Positions 11,060 to 23,691 of a stretch of 64,000 nt of DNA are shown here, piece after piece. Position 1 is the first letter of the stretch; each line of letters starts with the position of its first letter. Position numbers and translations under genes: made by a program. Source of the stretch: Temnopleurus reevesii (Eukaryota > Echinodermata > Echinoidea > Temnopleuroida > Temnopleuridae); contig BQKZ01000311.1 of the NCBI GenBank assembly GCA_036244855.1, forward strand, positions 15,006 through 79,005, in the 5' to 3' direction. Under the pieces are notes generated by a model. It was not told where the DNA came from. It searched no databases and saw only the letters and a list, made by a program, of their open reading frames with translations.

Positions 11060-14000
11060 GTAGTTAAATTTTTAATGACGTTTTCCCAGTTAAGTGTTCT
11101 AATTATAATTCTAATTATTTAAAGAAAGCACCAAAGCACTCCCTTTCAATCTTTGACAATGTTAATTGCCATTAGAGAATTACTTATACCAATTTAACTC
11201 GTCCGAGTTCGTATGTGGACTTCAATGCGTCAAAGTCACTTATTCATTCAATTTCATATCGGCATACAATAGGGCATCATACGATATGAGTGAAATATTA
11301 TATATATATATAATGATATTTTCTCAGTTAAGTGTTCTAGTTATAAGGAACCATGAATTTCTAGTATATTTTCCACGAAGCGCCAAAGCACACCACATTG
11401 TTGAATTAACATTAGAGAATTGTTGATACCATATCCAATCCTATGAATTCGCATACTGACTTCACTTATTTATTCAACCTTATCCGCATACAATCGGGCA
11501 TTACAGGATATAAATACGATATTATTTATAGAATTATTATTTTTTTCAGTCAAGTGTTCTAATTATTAGGAATTGTGAATTACTGGAACTACTAATACAT
11601 TTTCTGCGCAGCGCACACATATTTAATCATTGACAGTGTTGATTTGACATTAGAGAATTATTGATACCACATCCGATCTCATGAATTCGCATAATGAATT
11701 CGATCAGAGTCACTTATTCATTCAAACTTATACCATTATACAAAATGGTATCAAGTGATATGAATAACAGATTATAAACATAATGACATTTTCTCTTTTA
11801 AGTGTTCTATAAGGAATCGTGAATTGCTAGTACATTTTCCGGGAAGCGCCAATAAAGCACACCTAATAAATCATTGACATTATTCATGGTATTGAATTGC
11901 CATGAAAGAATTATTGATACCACATCCGATCTTATGAATTTGCATAATGACTTCCGTCAGAATCACTTATTTATTCAATCTTATTGGCATACAGTCGGGC
12001 ATTACACGATATAAATAAGATATTATATACAGAATTGTATTTTCTCACTTAAGTGTTCTATAAGGAATCGTGAATTACTAATACATTTTCCGCGCAGCGC
12101 CAAAGCACACCTTTTAAATCATTGTCTTAAGAGAATTATTGATACCACATTCAATCTCATAAATTTGCATATTGACTTCCGACAGAGTCACTTATTTATT
12201 CAACCTTATCGGCATACAATAGGGTATCATACGATGTGAATAAGAGATTATATACAGAGTGATATTTTGATATTTTTATATATGTATGGAATTCTGAAAT
12301 TACTAATATATTTCCGCGAAGTGCCAAAGCAAACCTACTTAATCATTAACAGTATTGAATTGCCATTAGAGAATTATTAATACCAAATTCACTCGCAACA
12401 GTGCGCATATTGACTTCCTCAGATTCACCTATTTATTCAACCTTATATCAGTATACGAGTGGGCGATACGCGATATACAAAANNNNNNNNNNNNNNNNNN
12501 NNNNNNNNNNNNNNNNNNNNNNNNNNNNNNNNNNNNNNNNNNNNNNNNNNNNNNNNNNNNNNNNNNNNNNNNNNNNNNNNNNNNNNNNNNNNNNNNNNNN
12601 NNNNNNNNNNNNNNNNNNNNNNNNNNNNNNNNNNNNNNNNNNNNNNNNNNNNNNNNNNNNNNNNNNNNNNNNNNNNNNNNNNNNNNNNNNNNNNNNNNNN
12701 NNNNNNNNNNNNNNNNNNNNNNNNNNNNNNNNNNNNNNNNNNNNNNNNNNNNNNNNNNNNNNNNNNNNNNNNNNNNNNNNNNNNNNNNNNNNNNNNNNNN
12801 NNNTTAAGTGTTCTATAAGGAATCGTGAATTGCTAGTACATTTTCCGGGAAGCGCCAATAAAGCACACCTAATAAATCATTGACATTATTCATGGTATTG
12901 AACTGCCATTAGAGAATTATTGATACCACATCCGATCTTATGAATTTGCATAATGACTTCCGTCAGAATCACTTATTTATTCAATTTTATCGGCATACAG
13001 TCGGGCATTACACGATATAAATAAGATATTATATACATAATTGTATTTTCTAACTTAAGTGTTCTATAAGGAATCGTGAATTACTAATACATTTTCCGCG
13101 CAGCGCCAAAGCACACATTTTAAATCACTGTCATTATTGATACCACATTCAATCTCATAAATTTGCATATTGACTTCCGACAGAGTCACTTATTTATTCA
13201 AACTTATCGGCACACAATCGGGCAATACACTATATAAATATATTATTTACAGAATTGTATTTTCTCACTTAAGTGTTCTATAAGGAATCGTGAATTACTG
13301 GAATTACTAATACATTTTCCGCGCAGCGCCAAAGCACACCTATTTAATCATTGACAGTGTTGATTTGACATTAGAGAATTATTGATACTACATCCGATCT
13401 CGTGAATTCGCATAATGACTTCCGTCAGAATCTCTTATTTATGCAAACTTATCGGCATACAGTCGGGCATTACACGATATAAATAAGATATTATATACAG
13501 AATTGTATTTTCTCACTTAAATGTTCTATAAGGAATCGTGAATTGCTAGTACATTTTCCGGGAAGAGCCAATAAAGCACACCTAATAAATAATTGACAGT
13601 ATTCATGGTATTGAATTGCCATTAGAGAATTATTGATACCACATCCGATCTCATGAATATGCAAATGACTTCCGTCAGAATCACATATTTATTAAATCTT
13701 ATCGGCATACAATAGGGCATTACCCGATATGAATTGAAACAAAATTACAGAATGATATTCAGTTAAGTGTTCAAATTATAAGGAATCGTTAATTACTAAT
13801 ATATTTTCCGCGCAGCGCCAAAGCACGCCTAGCTAATCATTGAAAGCGCTGAATTGCCATTAGAAAATTATTAATACCAAATTCGCTCGCAACATATTGC
13901 GCATATTGCGCATATTGACTTCATCAGATTCACCTATTTATTCAATCTTATCAGCATACAATAGGACATGATACGATATGAATAAAAGATCATATAGAGA

Positions 14001-14235
14001 ATGATGTTTTATCAGTTATTAGTGTTCTAATTATAAGGGATCATGAATTACTAATACATTTTCCGCGCAGCGCCAAAGCATACCTATTTACTTATTGGCA
14101 GTATTGAATTGCTATTAATAAATTATTGATACCAAATTCGCTCGCAACAGTGCGCATATTGACTTCCTCAGATTCACATATTTATTCAACCTTATATCAG
14201 TATACGAGTGGGCGATACGCGATATACAAAATATA
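11060..14235 (+). repeat. Satellite array of about 210-255 bp units
   Basis: About twelve visible units. Each has, in order, TTAAGTGTTCTA (unit marks near 11100, 11339, 11560, 11809, 12059, 12814, 13066, 13279, 13528, 13771, 14027), AAGGAATCGTGAATTACTAA, TTTTCCGCGCAGCGCCAAAG, a TTAGAGAATTATTGATACCA box, 'cttatttattcaacctta', and 'cgggcattacacgatata'. Spacing alternates between about 213 and about 250 because some units lack about 35 bases near 'gaattgccattaga'. Similar variants recur in order (11809/12814/13528; 12059/13066; 11560/13279), suggesting a higher-order repeat. The array is split by an assembly gap. Confidence 0.9.
12483..12803. other. Assembly gap (321 N)
   Basis: A run of N within the satellite array. 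The sequence just left of it (12381-12482) is about 98% identical to the right end of the array (14130-14231), so the join may repeat array sequence artificially. Confidence 0.98.
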
Positions 14236-15264
14236 TTATCTATGGAACTTCCCATTGGAACAAAAAGTAATTTGTCACACGCATTTTTATGTAATTCGGT
14301 GAATTGTCTTGACGACAGTTTCATGCAACAAACCCTATCAACCTATATAGTTCTTACATCGATCAAAACTCTTTGTAGTGTCGTGAGAATGTGGGATAAG
14401 GAGGCTAATCGGCGATAGCTGATGCGCAAAGGTAAATCTTCCCTAATCAATATATTGAACCGAGCTGTACTCTAGAAAAGTGAAAAAGCCGAAATATGAA
14501 ACTTTGTGAGAAAGGAAAGAAGAATGTAAAGTGATAATATACGAGATGGGGATGAAAGTAGGATATCCAAAAAGGTGTATAAAATAAAACGAAAATGTGA
14601 ATATATATATTCCGATATATATATCGGAAGAGAACTTCCGATAGTCCATAGGGGTTGGATTCCAGACAATTTAAAGTTTTTGAGAGGTCAGGGAAGTTGA
14701 GATTATTAAACGATCGCTTCTTTTAATTATCTTTATTGATGATAATGATGTTGAAATGTAGAGTGATGTAGCTGTCTGTCTTGATCTGACAATGGTTATG
14801 AGTTATTTACTCTGGACATAGCAACGGCATTAAACCAAGCAGCCAAAATTGAGCTCATTTAGATGTCCATTTACACATTGGTGGAGAGTAATGGGATAAT
14901 CATGATAATGCCACACCAGACACACATGGTATAAAACAGGATTCGATTCACTCTGTGCACTTAGGCAAGTACTAAGTAGAAAATTTGTTTGGATGTCATC
15001 AAATGCTTATTGTGAGAATTAAACTGTCTGTCGCCCGGAATTCTTTTCATTTCTTTTATTTTAAAATTATCGAACACAAATTTGATAATTCATGAGGCAA
15101 ATTAGACTTAAGAAGGGTTAAAAAACCAAAGAGCATCTGAAGATATATTTTCAGGTCATATGTCATATGTTTATTGATAATTTTGATGTGATTTTTCAAT
15201 TTTGGTTAGAAGAAAAAAAAGGGAAAAATAGCTTTTGTCAAGCGAATTTTAGGGGTTGATCAGT
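14235..15264. other. Unique DNA with a small AT palindrome
   Basis: No gene seen. A perfect palindrome TCCGATATATATATCGGA lies at 14611-14628, next to a second short inverted pair CGGAAG/CTTCCG. Confidence 0.4.
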
Positions 15265-15375
15265 GGAGGGCCTTATCGATCCACCAGTCATGAGACGTCA
15301 TGATACCAACATCTTGTTGTGAGGGCATCCAGCTAAAATATTGATCAATAAATAAATAAATGAATAAATAAGTGT
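15265..15375 (+). mobile_element. Probable LINE 3' end (RTE-like)
   Basis: The words 'gggcatccagctaaaa' and 'caataaataaataaatgaat' resemble the 3' end of RTE-type non-LTR retrotransposons, which finish in short AT-rich tandem repeats. No coding part remains upstream. The family call rests on these short words only. Confidence 0.35.
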
Positions 15376-16279
15376 TTACTATGTATCCATAGACACTCCA
15401 TGTCAGCTGCGAACCAACATTTTGAGATGGACAGTCCGCACTGGGCTAGATTCCATAACCGAATTATCCTACATTCTTGAAACTTGCCTCTGGAATTATA
15501 AAAGAACAACGGATCGTATATGAGTTATATTTTGCTCCCTTGGGATGAAATTACTCACCGAAAAGTCACGATTGTGGCCTGTGGCAAAATATTTTGTTAA
15601 TGTGATCAAAAGAGGTGCGTGCGATTTCAGCCTTTCGTCGAATAGCAAGAAAATGGACTAAATTGGACTGTCTTGAAGACATTTTAGCTAATTACTTTTC
15701 TGAACGCATAGCTATGAGAGAATGTTAATAGTTAATTAAAAACTGGTTTAAATGTTTGATAGATACATGGGGTTACAACATTCACCAATTATGTTGGCCC
15801 TTTGCCCTTTGAATTATTAGATCTGAATTTGTGATTTTGACGAGGATGAATATTGGCTGTGTTGACAGGAAGGCCCCAACGGCAAACTTTGTTTTAATTT
15901 GTTTGGGAGTTGAGATCATATACAGAGGGGCAAAGGGAATGGAGACCCACTGGCGAGAGCATGCTTCTTCTTTTTTTCACCCCTTGTGTCTGATATCGCG
16001 TGGGTGTGGAGCAAATATCCCGATGACATTTCTGTAAACCACCGATCGAGGCCCAGGTTTTTGGTGATGTGAAAGAAATCCGGAAAAGGTTTGCCCTGTC
16101 GACCTATCCGTAATGCCAAAGATGGGGTTACTGTAGCGAAATACGTTTAGAATAGTGTGAAATTTGAAATGAGACACGACATGCTAGTAATGTTATCTCC
16201 ATCCCATAGACATGTAAAATCAGTTAGTTTGGACACTTGCACTCCTGGGGCCTTACACTCTGTAAAGGGCAAAAGCTTG
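15375..16279. other. Unique DNA, no feature recognised
   Basis: No gene or repeat recognised; frames up to about 68 codons show no motif. Confidence 0.3.
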
Positions 16280-16288
16280 CCAAACACC

Positions 16289-16550
16289 TAGTCCAGTTGA
16301 GGACTGTGTGTTCTGATAGCACCTACCTCTGAATATTCTCTTACACTGAACACACAGAGACTGCATAGCATTAAACCGCAGAGTCATAACCCTCTAATCT
16401 GTATACCCCTCTAATCGCGCCTCAGAGAGGTATACAGATCAGAGGGTTATGTAAGGACTCTGTGGTTAAGTACTATCATGACTATGCAGTCCCTGTGTGT
16501 TCAGTGTCAGAGGTAGGTGCTATCAGAACACACAGTCCTCAACTGGACTA
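16289..16550. mobile_element. Foldback element with 9 bp target duplication
   Basis: Two arms of about 120 bases, starting TAGTCCAGTTGAGGACTG and ending with its inverse CAGTCCTCAACTGGACTA, meet around about 16420 with almost no loop. Directly outside, CCAAACACC occurs on both sides (16280-16288 and 16551-16559), a clear 9-base target-site duplication. Small mismatches, for example an extra 'aatattctctta' in the left arm, show ageing. It is a non-autonomous DNA transposon; a 9-base duplication points to Mutator-like elements, though superfamily cannot be settled from ends alone. Confidence 0.85.
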
Positions 16551-16559
16551 CCAAACACC

Positions 16560-18940
16560 ATGGACACGGGATAACATCATGTTCCCACACAAACAAATAG
16601 TGTTAGTAGAAATCTTTAGCGATGGTGATATATTGTTCACATTGGTTTGAATCTGCACCGTATGGTAATGATTTGGTGAATCCTATCTTTCCAGGTGAAT
16701 CGCTGCAGCACCGATGTCTTTGAAACCACTTCAAAATTAGATAATGGTCAAAGATATGAACTAAGTAAATTCTACAAAAGAGTATGGTGCTTTTTTCTGT
16801 TTCTATTTCTATATTCATAATTTTTTCCTCTATAAAAAAGGAGTTCTCGCATAGGTTATATGCGGTTCATCAACTTAACTGATGTTAAGGCTGCTAGAAA
16901 TCAACACCACTGATAAGAAAGAACAATACATTGGGTGCAATCTCAGCAAATTCCTAGAGTCGAGATTTGTTTTAACCTTCATCAATTTCGATTGCGTCTC
17001 TATAACTCAATATCAATTTCACAAATGAATGGCCTTCTGTGACAGAATGTGCCTGACAGAATATCATCCACTTTCAAATAACTCGAGATTTCCTTTTGGG
17101 CTACTTTTACAAAATGGATGATTCGGGTTTCGTCCATTAGATATATTTCAGCTGACATTGGAGTAGTTTTTAGGGGCTCATTTTACTTGCATACAATGGT
17201 TCTGATGTGCATTTGATATGTATCTTTGTACAAAATACGGACCCCTCTTCTAAAAGTGTCAGTCTAAATTGTGTCCTTGAGCATTAATGAAGACTTTGAA
17301 GGAACCTTGGTGATATATCGGGGAATTCCCTATGATATCCGATGGATTGTGCATCCTTGAAGGGGAACTTCACCCAGACAATGATGCACTCCAAGTAGAC
17401 TAAGTGGTCAGGATGACGAAATTGATGTGAAATGAGCTAGCGGATTCACAAATTGATTTACATGCATAAAGACGAATATGTACGAATAATTTGCAAATAA
17501 TTCTTACACACATACTGATATATTTTAGATCATTAGTTTCACTGACCAAGGCCAACTAACGATCGTTCCCTGTGGACCAATAGCGCACTAGATCTGGCGC
17601 TAAGCATTTGCGGGTAAACTTAATTCCTATTGACTTTTACATGCCAAGGTGGTGTGGTGGTAATGAACTACGCACGCCGTTATTTTGTTTTTGCGATGAA
17701 TAAGCCATTTTTGGGTTCATTTCTTTCAAGCAAAGGTGAGCCTGTCTGGGGCTTTGCAACATTACATCGTCTAGATGTACACGTTTAATGCACCAAAATG
17801 TAAGTGCTCCCAATATGTTGCACCTTTATTCCAAAGTTTGCCGATAGGATATTTTTTTTCATGGAGGTATGAAGAAGAGAAAAGCGCGGGATTCTAGGTT
17901 TACTGCTTCAAAGAAGCTGGTTATTTTGAGTAATCAATTGCTTGATCTGTATGATTATGTATGATTGACCAATGGAATAAATGTTGGCTGTTTGAAAACG
18001 TCAGAGATTGAATGTCGTCAGTGTAAGGTATGTACATACAATCAATTTTGCTAGTCCATTAATACAATTTCCTAAAGGCATCAATAGAGCCCATTCAAAA
18101 TGACCTTGTCGTTGCGATGATTGCAGCAAATGGTAATAATATGCATGGCGGGAATGTGAAAAAAGGTCCCGTTTGACTTTAAGGGCCATTTGCAAATGCG
18201 TGTTTTTTGTTGAATAAGTGGGGGTCTGGCAGGAAAAAAGGGTACACACAAAATAATACACGGGACTGTAGTGCGGTCAACGCCACTCTTATCGCCCCCG
18301 ACTCGATCTGAGTGCTACTAGAGGACAAACACCAGCTCGAATATCACCTCGTTATTACTTCGCAATAACCAACCCTTTTCCGCATCTTCGTTCCGCTTTC
18401 GCAGAGGTCCATGTCTGTATACTCTGTATAAACGATCCCCGAGGTCCAAGAACCGTGCTTCAAACGTTGTGTGCACTTCCAAAGATATTAGATTTACGGA
18501 TTTCTCATCCCGTAAGTACACATCGTAACTTGCATCGCCTGGCTTGCATTTTAATTCGGGATGATGTGTTTTGAACCAGCGCTATTACCGAGAGTCGACC
18601 CCCGGGAGAAAACACCCCGTATTGCAGATATCATGTAAATAATGCATGGGCTGTCAATTTAGAAGGCTTAAGTGCACCTTTCTTGTCTCTTGTTAACGTC
18701 GTTTTGCAAGACAAGAGAGAAAATGCCAAGAAGGGAATAATGTATCACATTAATGACGCTTTTGCTAAATCAGGGAGGACAGGAAACGCATTCCTCTTAA
18801 AGAACACATCTCTTGTGTACCTCACCCTAAAGTGAACTCACAGCGAAATTTGACGGTAGTTTGGTCGCCAGGAAGTGTTCTGTTAAAATACAAGTCGCAT
18901 TTATCTGGAAGTAATAGTGATTACCATTGTCACGTTATAT
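16560..18940. other. Unique DNA, no gene recognised
   Basis: No supported gene. At about 17356 'aaggggaacttcaccca' resembles the end of a TTAA-type MITE but has no visible partner. Around 18680-18720 'cttgtctcttg' and 'caagacaagag' form a short hairpin. Confidence 0.3.
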
Positions 18941-18945
18941 ACTAA

Positions 18946-19014
18946 CTCGTCTTGGCACCTTGTCTCGGACGAAACAAGGCGCCAGACTCGCCTTGGCGCC
19001 TTGTTTAAGACGAG
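18946..19014. repeat. Nested inverted repeat
   Basis: Outer words CTCGTCTT and AAGACGAG enclose an inner pair AAACAAGGCGCC and GGCGCCTTGTTT. The whole can fold into one hairpin, possibly the remnant of a small foldback element. Confidence 0.6.
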
Positions 19015-19101
19015 AAGGTGAGAAGGACACTTATACAAACTTTCGACCTGCACGTAAAAGCTTGCGAATTTTGCCGGAGTGTCTAAAACCTTAAGGTTAA
19101 G

Positions 19102-19301
19102 TCGTCTGTGTTTTCACGAAGTGACGGGAGCTATAGGGTACGGTTACACGAAATGAGTTACAAATCCATTGAAACGTGTCCTTCTATAGAATTAACACGT
19201 TGTTCAAAAGGATGTCAGTTGAATTGGTGCTATGTCGGGATTTCTTTGTCTTTATGCAACAATGCCCTTTGGCTCCCGTCACTTCGTGTAAATACGGACG
19301 A
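19102..19301. mobile_element. MITE with TCGTCTG...CACGAAGTGACG ends, copy 1
   Basis: The left end TCGTCTGTGTTTTCACGAAG is inverted at the right end as CTTCGTGTAAATACGGACGA, with arms of about 30 bases. A 200 bp relative in the opposite internal orientation lies at 54441-54640; both share the internal words 'ccattgaaacgtgtccttct' and 'caattgg(t/c)gcta'-like sequence. No coding capacity. Confidence 0.75.
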
Positions 19302-19651
19302 AGTGTGACCCCTTCAAGAGGCATGGCATTGAACTCTCTCGAGTAATATGGCATTGATTGAGCTCTGTTGCTCAAATCAAATGGCAATCAAAGTCATTAC
19401 TTCCATGCCCACTGATCACAATAGAGTGATCACCACCCGGTCGAATTCCAAGCATTTCAATTGGTATCAATTGGTAACTGTCACCAAGTATTAATAGATA
19501 CTTATCAGTTGTAATTATAGACTTGTAATGGTTTAATTCGTGTCATTTGGTGAAGGTATTTTCTCTAATTTGGGATAGACCCATTTGGCGACGACTTAAA
19601 AATAATCGAACCTGTGTTCTATCGAATGCACTTACCCGTGGAAGGTATGCA

Positions 19652-19822
19652 GGGTGGTGTTTCACCAAGATCAGAAAGACTATTAGAACGACTTTAAGAT
19701 CGACTGGTACCCCTTCTTGTGCGTAATATTCTATGACAGTACGCGCATTCAGCGTAAGAATTGATACCAGTCGATTTTAAAGTCGTGCGTAACTTTAAGA
19801 ACGATTTGGTGAAACACCGCCA
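19652..19822. mobile_element. MITE with GGTGGTGTTTCACCAAGAT ends, copy 1
   Basis: The left end GGGTGGTGTTTCACCAAGAT is inverted at the right as TTTGGTGAAACACCGCC, with further inner matches 'gactggtacc' and 'ggtaccagtc'-like. Related copies lie at 58700-58859 and 58860-59011. Confidence 0.75.
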
Positions 19823-19824
19823 GG

Positions 19825-20620
19825 TGGGTGATAAATGCCCCTGTCTCCGAGTCCATTGCAAATTGAATTTTCAAATCAGGATACACGAAGGCAGAATACT
19901 AAAGTGAATGGGATATACTTGGCCAGTATTAATCATACCTGTAAGCAGGGCATCCGATATTCCCTTGGATTTCAGAATGACATTTAAGATCTCGGTCAGA
20001 AAAGATTTTGGAGGATTTCCTGGATAAAAAGCCTCTTGGTCTTTTAGATATACAGTCTATTCAAATGCAATATTCATTTTACACTTAGCCTGATTCAGGA
20101 TTCGAGAACTATATGTTACAGATGTCATCCTAGCTACATTTGTGAAAGATGTAAATTAGCCCCATGCAGATAAACCTACCTTACGCTAACAGATATTCTG
20201 TATCATTTTACCGAAAAGGAAACATGAGACAATGGCTAGAGAAGAGTACGAATTTCCGCGTGTGGACAAATCTCGGAACATTGCCAAATATATTTTTAAT
20301 GATAGTTAGCGTATGCCCAGCGTAAATGAAATTTATTGAACCATACTCTTTTAGCTGATTTTGAAGTGGAAATCCCGTACTGGGGATGTCCAAAGTGGAA
20401 CAAAGAATGGAGAACGTATCCAACGTATGTTGAGCGTATAAACAACGGAAAACCTCCATGTGCGCGTCCGTCTTAAGAAGGAAACCTTAACGATCGCATT
20501 TGGGAACCACTGTCAATCCATTCATTCATCTAATGCTATAATCTTACCATCGATGGGCTGCACAAATTCTCCCTGCATGGTTTTGATAATGCAGTATCTA
20601 TAGAGATCATGTATGTACTT
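19825..20620. other. Unique DNA, no feature recognised
   Basis: No gene or element recognised. Confidence 0.3.
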
Positions 20621-20623
20621 ATT

Positions 20624-20935
20624 AGCTTGGTTTTCTTGAGAAGCGCTGAGAACATCTTAATAAACAGATTAAGGTACCACTCAACTTTTTAAAAGATAAA
20701 AAAAAAAAGTACCACTCAGCTACCGTTGCGATCCAACGGGCAGCGCAGACAGTGTAAAATAAGCATACATTATCCAGAAATCTCATTTTCGTTGCTTTGT
20801 TTGACTGGTTTTCTTGTGGAGTGATGAGTGCATCTTAATCAAAGTACCATAATGACCCAAGAAGCAGTCTGTAAAAAATAAATAATATTACACAAGCATA
20901 CATTATCCAGAAATCTCATTTTCATTGCGTCATTG
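20624..20935. repeat. Tandem duplication, two units
   Basis: The words 'tggttttcttg', 'gcatcttaat' or 'acatcttaat', 'agtacca' and 'gcatacattatccagaaatc' occur in the same order from 20624 and again from 20803. The second unit is about 45 bases shorter, so it has an internal deletion. Confidence 0.7.
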
Positions 20936-21030
20936 CCTTAGCATTTTAATGATGAAACGTGATGGTTCGGACGGCCCATCAATATATGACGGATATGATT
21001 ATTTGTTGATCGCCACCGTGTTCAAATCAC

Positions 21031-21083
21031 TTGGCGGGAATCATTTTGGCGGGAAATATTTGGCGGGAAACATTTGGCGGGAA
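21031..21083 (+). promoter_or_regulatory. Four tandem E2F-type sites
   Basis: Four copies of (TT)TGGCGGGAA occur at 21031, 21045, 21059 and 21073, with GGCGGG starts spaced 15, 14 and 14 bases. TTTGGCGGGAA is the established binding consensus of E2F/DP factors, which control cell-cycle genes. No gene start is visible nearby, so it could be a real enhancer cluster or a short minisatellite that matches by chance. Confidence 0.5.
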
Positions 21084-21084
21084 G

Positions 21085-21960
21085 CCTGTCACCAATGTCT
21101 GATGTTGAATCGATGAGAGTTGCCCATGGTGTCGCCACGACGAGTTTGTTCACGCCCTAATTCTGCTGATGCTCAGAATAGTTTGCCATCCCCTCAAGAT
21201 ATTTATGATTTTTCTTTTACCTACCCTGCATGATGAATTTTAATAAGGTGTCGTTGTAGTTAGGAATATGCTTGTCAATGATCTACGGAAGTTGTTTAAA
21301 ATGTGTCATTGTTAATTTTCCAAAGAAAAAAGAAAGGGATGTGAAACAATCGGCGTTAAAGACCATGTGCCCTTGTCATATGCTTGTCGAATTTGATTAA
21401 AAGCGGACACTATGCTAAATTTTTCTTAGACAAATTTTGAGCAAAATATTTAGAATAAATTATGCTAATGAAATTAAAAAAAAATGAATGTTTTTTTTTT
21501 GTCTCCTCACGACAATAAAGTGCAAGAATGTTTCACTTTTGAGCCCATAACGTTCATTATTTGAGTCTAATCCTAACCCATTTCTCGTGTTCTTGCAAAT
21601 TCTATGGCAAAGGTTATTATCTCAGATGGAATATTATGAAAGAAGTGTCATGTCATATTATCAGATTAACTTGTCAAAATCAAATATTACGATAGCTGTA
21701 TTAATAATATTTGCTTTTGACACCTTCAGGCTCGGTGGAAATGTTATATCGTTACGTTGTGGATTTTCTCGTCGTATATACGGTAATGCTGTTTGCCCTT
21801 TTCTGCTTGTGTCGTATGCTTTTCAGAATTATAGTATTGGATTATCTTCTCCATTTTTAATTCCCATGTGCATTGGCTGTTCATATGCTCCACTTTAAGA
21901 TAAGCACACGAAATAGGATGCGACCTGAAACATTTTATTTTCCGTTTTTTTTTAACTCTT
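21085..21960. other. Unique DNA, no feature recognised
   Basis: No gene recognised; a 103-codon hydrophobic frame at 21587-21898 has no motif and no splice context. Confidence 0.3.
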
Positions 21961-21964
21961 AATT

Positions 21965-22102
21965 TTTAGGCTCTGTCCGTACGCAGAGGAGTCTAGGGAG
22001 TCTAGATGGTGCTTTAGACTCGCTCTGCAAAGTGGTAGATCAATTTATTATTGAAAGAGCTACCCTGTATAAAGAAGAACTAATAAATAAATAAATATAA
22101 AT
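21965..22102 (+). mobile_element. Probable LINE 3' end
   Basis: It contains 'gagctaccctgtataaagaa' followed by repeated AATAAATAAATA. The pattern '(g)ctaccctgt(a/t)taaa' with an AAT-rich tail recurs at 52790-52830 and, on the minus strand, at 47700-47890, as expected for 5'-truncated non-LTR retrotransposon copies. Confidence 0.45.
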
Positions 22103-22312
22103 AAACACTGGTGTTAGATTTAACATCAGCCGGAATCTAATGAAATGACCACACCAGAAAAGTGTTATAATAGCACCCGTTTTGGAATCATATCAATATA
22201 CAGATATCTAAACATCGACAGGTGTTGTTCAGGTGCTTTAACAACACTAAACGAGTGTTATTTCAAAATTTTATAGGTGTGAATATATAAAGATTTAGTG
22301 TTTTGCAGTGTA
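22103..22312. mobile_element. Probable MITE with ACACTGCAAAACACT-type end
   Basis: The right end AGTGTTTTGCAGTGTA and the left part AAACACTGGTGTTAGATTT resemble two ends of a hAT-like MITE rich in GTGTT/AACAC words. The outermost left end is missing where it meets the LINE tail, so it is either inserted in, or cut by, that element. Confidence 0.45.
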
Positions 22313-22319
22313 GAATTAA

Positions 22320-23690
22320 GTATTCCCATCACAAACTCGTAGAATCTAAGAAGTTCTAACACGTTCCTCTTTCTAAAGAGTAGCCAAAAAATGACATTTA
22401 TATATTGCTTGTCTTACGAAATTTATAACCTGTTTTCACCAATCTCATCGTAATACTCTTCTTTGCATGAAATGCTGACGAACGTTGCGACATTTTGGGT
22501 AAATTTCACCTCTAAGTCACTTAACATGCTTAATGTACAAGGGCATATCACTTGTCCCCATGATAATGGTGCGCGAAGGATAAGGAGAGTGACATAACTA
22601 TAACAAGAAGGATGATAAAAGAAGATGTTCTTGGTGCACTTTGTAGCAAATGGAGGTGTCTCCTTCACCCTTCGTTTCATTTATGTCACTGCATCACTCA
22701 CCCTCTCTCAGGAGAAGTCACCATTGGAACGAGGTCGGTAGCGCCAGCCCGCTTTAAACCTGGTGACATCCTAATGGGAAATGCATCTTGGAAACCTACG
22801 CGCAATATGAGCTTGCGCAGCCACTTCATGCTAATGGGAACGGACTCTGCGTCTCGCCTCAGTGTGCGTAGAAGCTGACGCCATCAGTTATTTGCTTTAA
22901 TGTTTGCGCATTTGGAGTCGTTTATGCCGAGATCATGGTGGAGAATAAGTTTAATTTCGAACGCACTTCACCATGCATGATCCTCGGCGGTAACACTAAT
23001 GAAAAGTTGCTCAAAATAACCACGATATATTAAATGATTTTACTGACAATTTCATTCATTGCGTTTGTGTAATGGTAGTTTGTAATGACGAAGGAGAAAA
23101 CATGAACATAAGTTTGACATAGATTTGTTAGTATTCTCAACGTGCATTTTCATCTTGATACGGCATTAATTTACAATAATCTCGAATTTCAGCTCAGTGT
23201 CTAGGTTTCTTTCAATCTAGGGATTTTCGACATGACTTGACGAGGGTTAAATTTATTTATGAATAAATCATTAGAGAATGCTGATGCATATCTACGTAAA
23301 ATTTGGGTGAAGCGATTCTCTTAATGATGTAGAATCCATGCTGCATAGTGTAATTATGACTACCCTGGCTCTAGCAACTTATCTCATTCTTTTAAACTAT
23401 AGTACATATACATCGACACGTAGAATACATTTATTACGATATGCATTTGACTGTATCCTAGAGAAAACCCTCTTTTATAATAGTACAGGTCAAATACAAG
23501 ATGAACAAAAGAAACGTATACCCCATTGACCATGTTGACTAAATAACAATTACTGATAGGTTGTTCTTTTAAGATTTTTCAAGTTTGTATTGTATACATA
23601 GGTAATGGTAATTGATAATATATATCAGGGGGTCTCCATGATCCGATGTAGATGTACATAAACTCCTCTATTTTATTACCGCTTTCATCT
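22320..23690. other. Unique DNA with one hairpin
   Basis: No gene supported. 'gccgagatcatggtggag' (about 22927) and 'cttcaccatgcatgatcctc' (about 22967) form an inverted pair around about 20 bases, a possible small foldback remnant. The 22640-22880 segment is more GC-rich than its surroundings but its frame shows no motif. Confidence 0.35.
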
Positions 23691-23691
23691 T

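Noticed and set aside
17356..17373. Solo end of a TTAA-type MITE ('aaggggaacttcaccca')
   Set aside because: No partner end and no TTAA border were found nearby.
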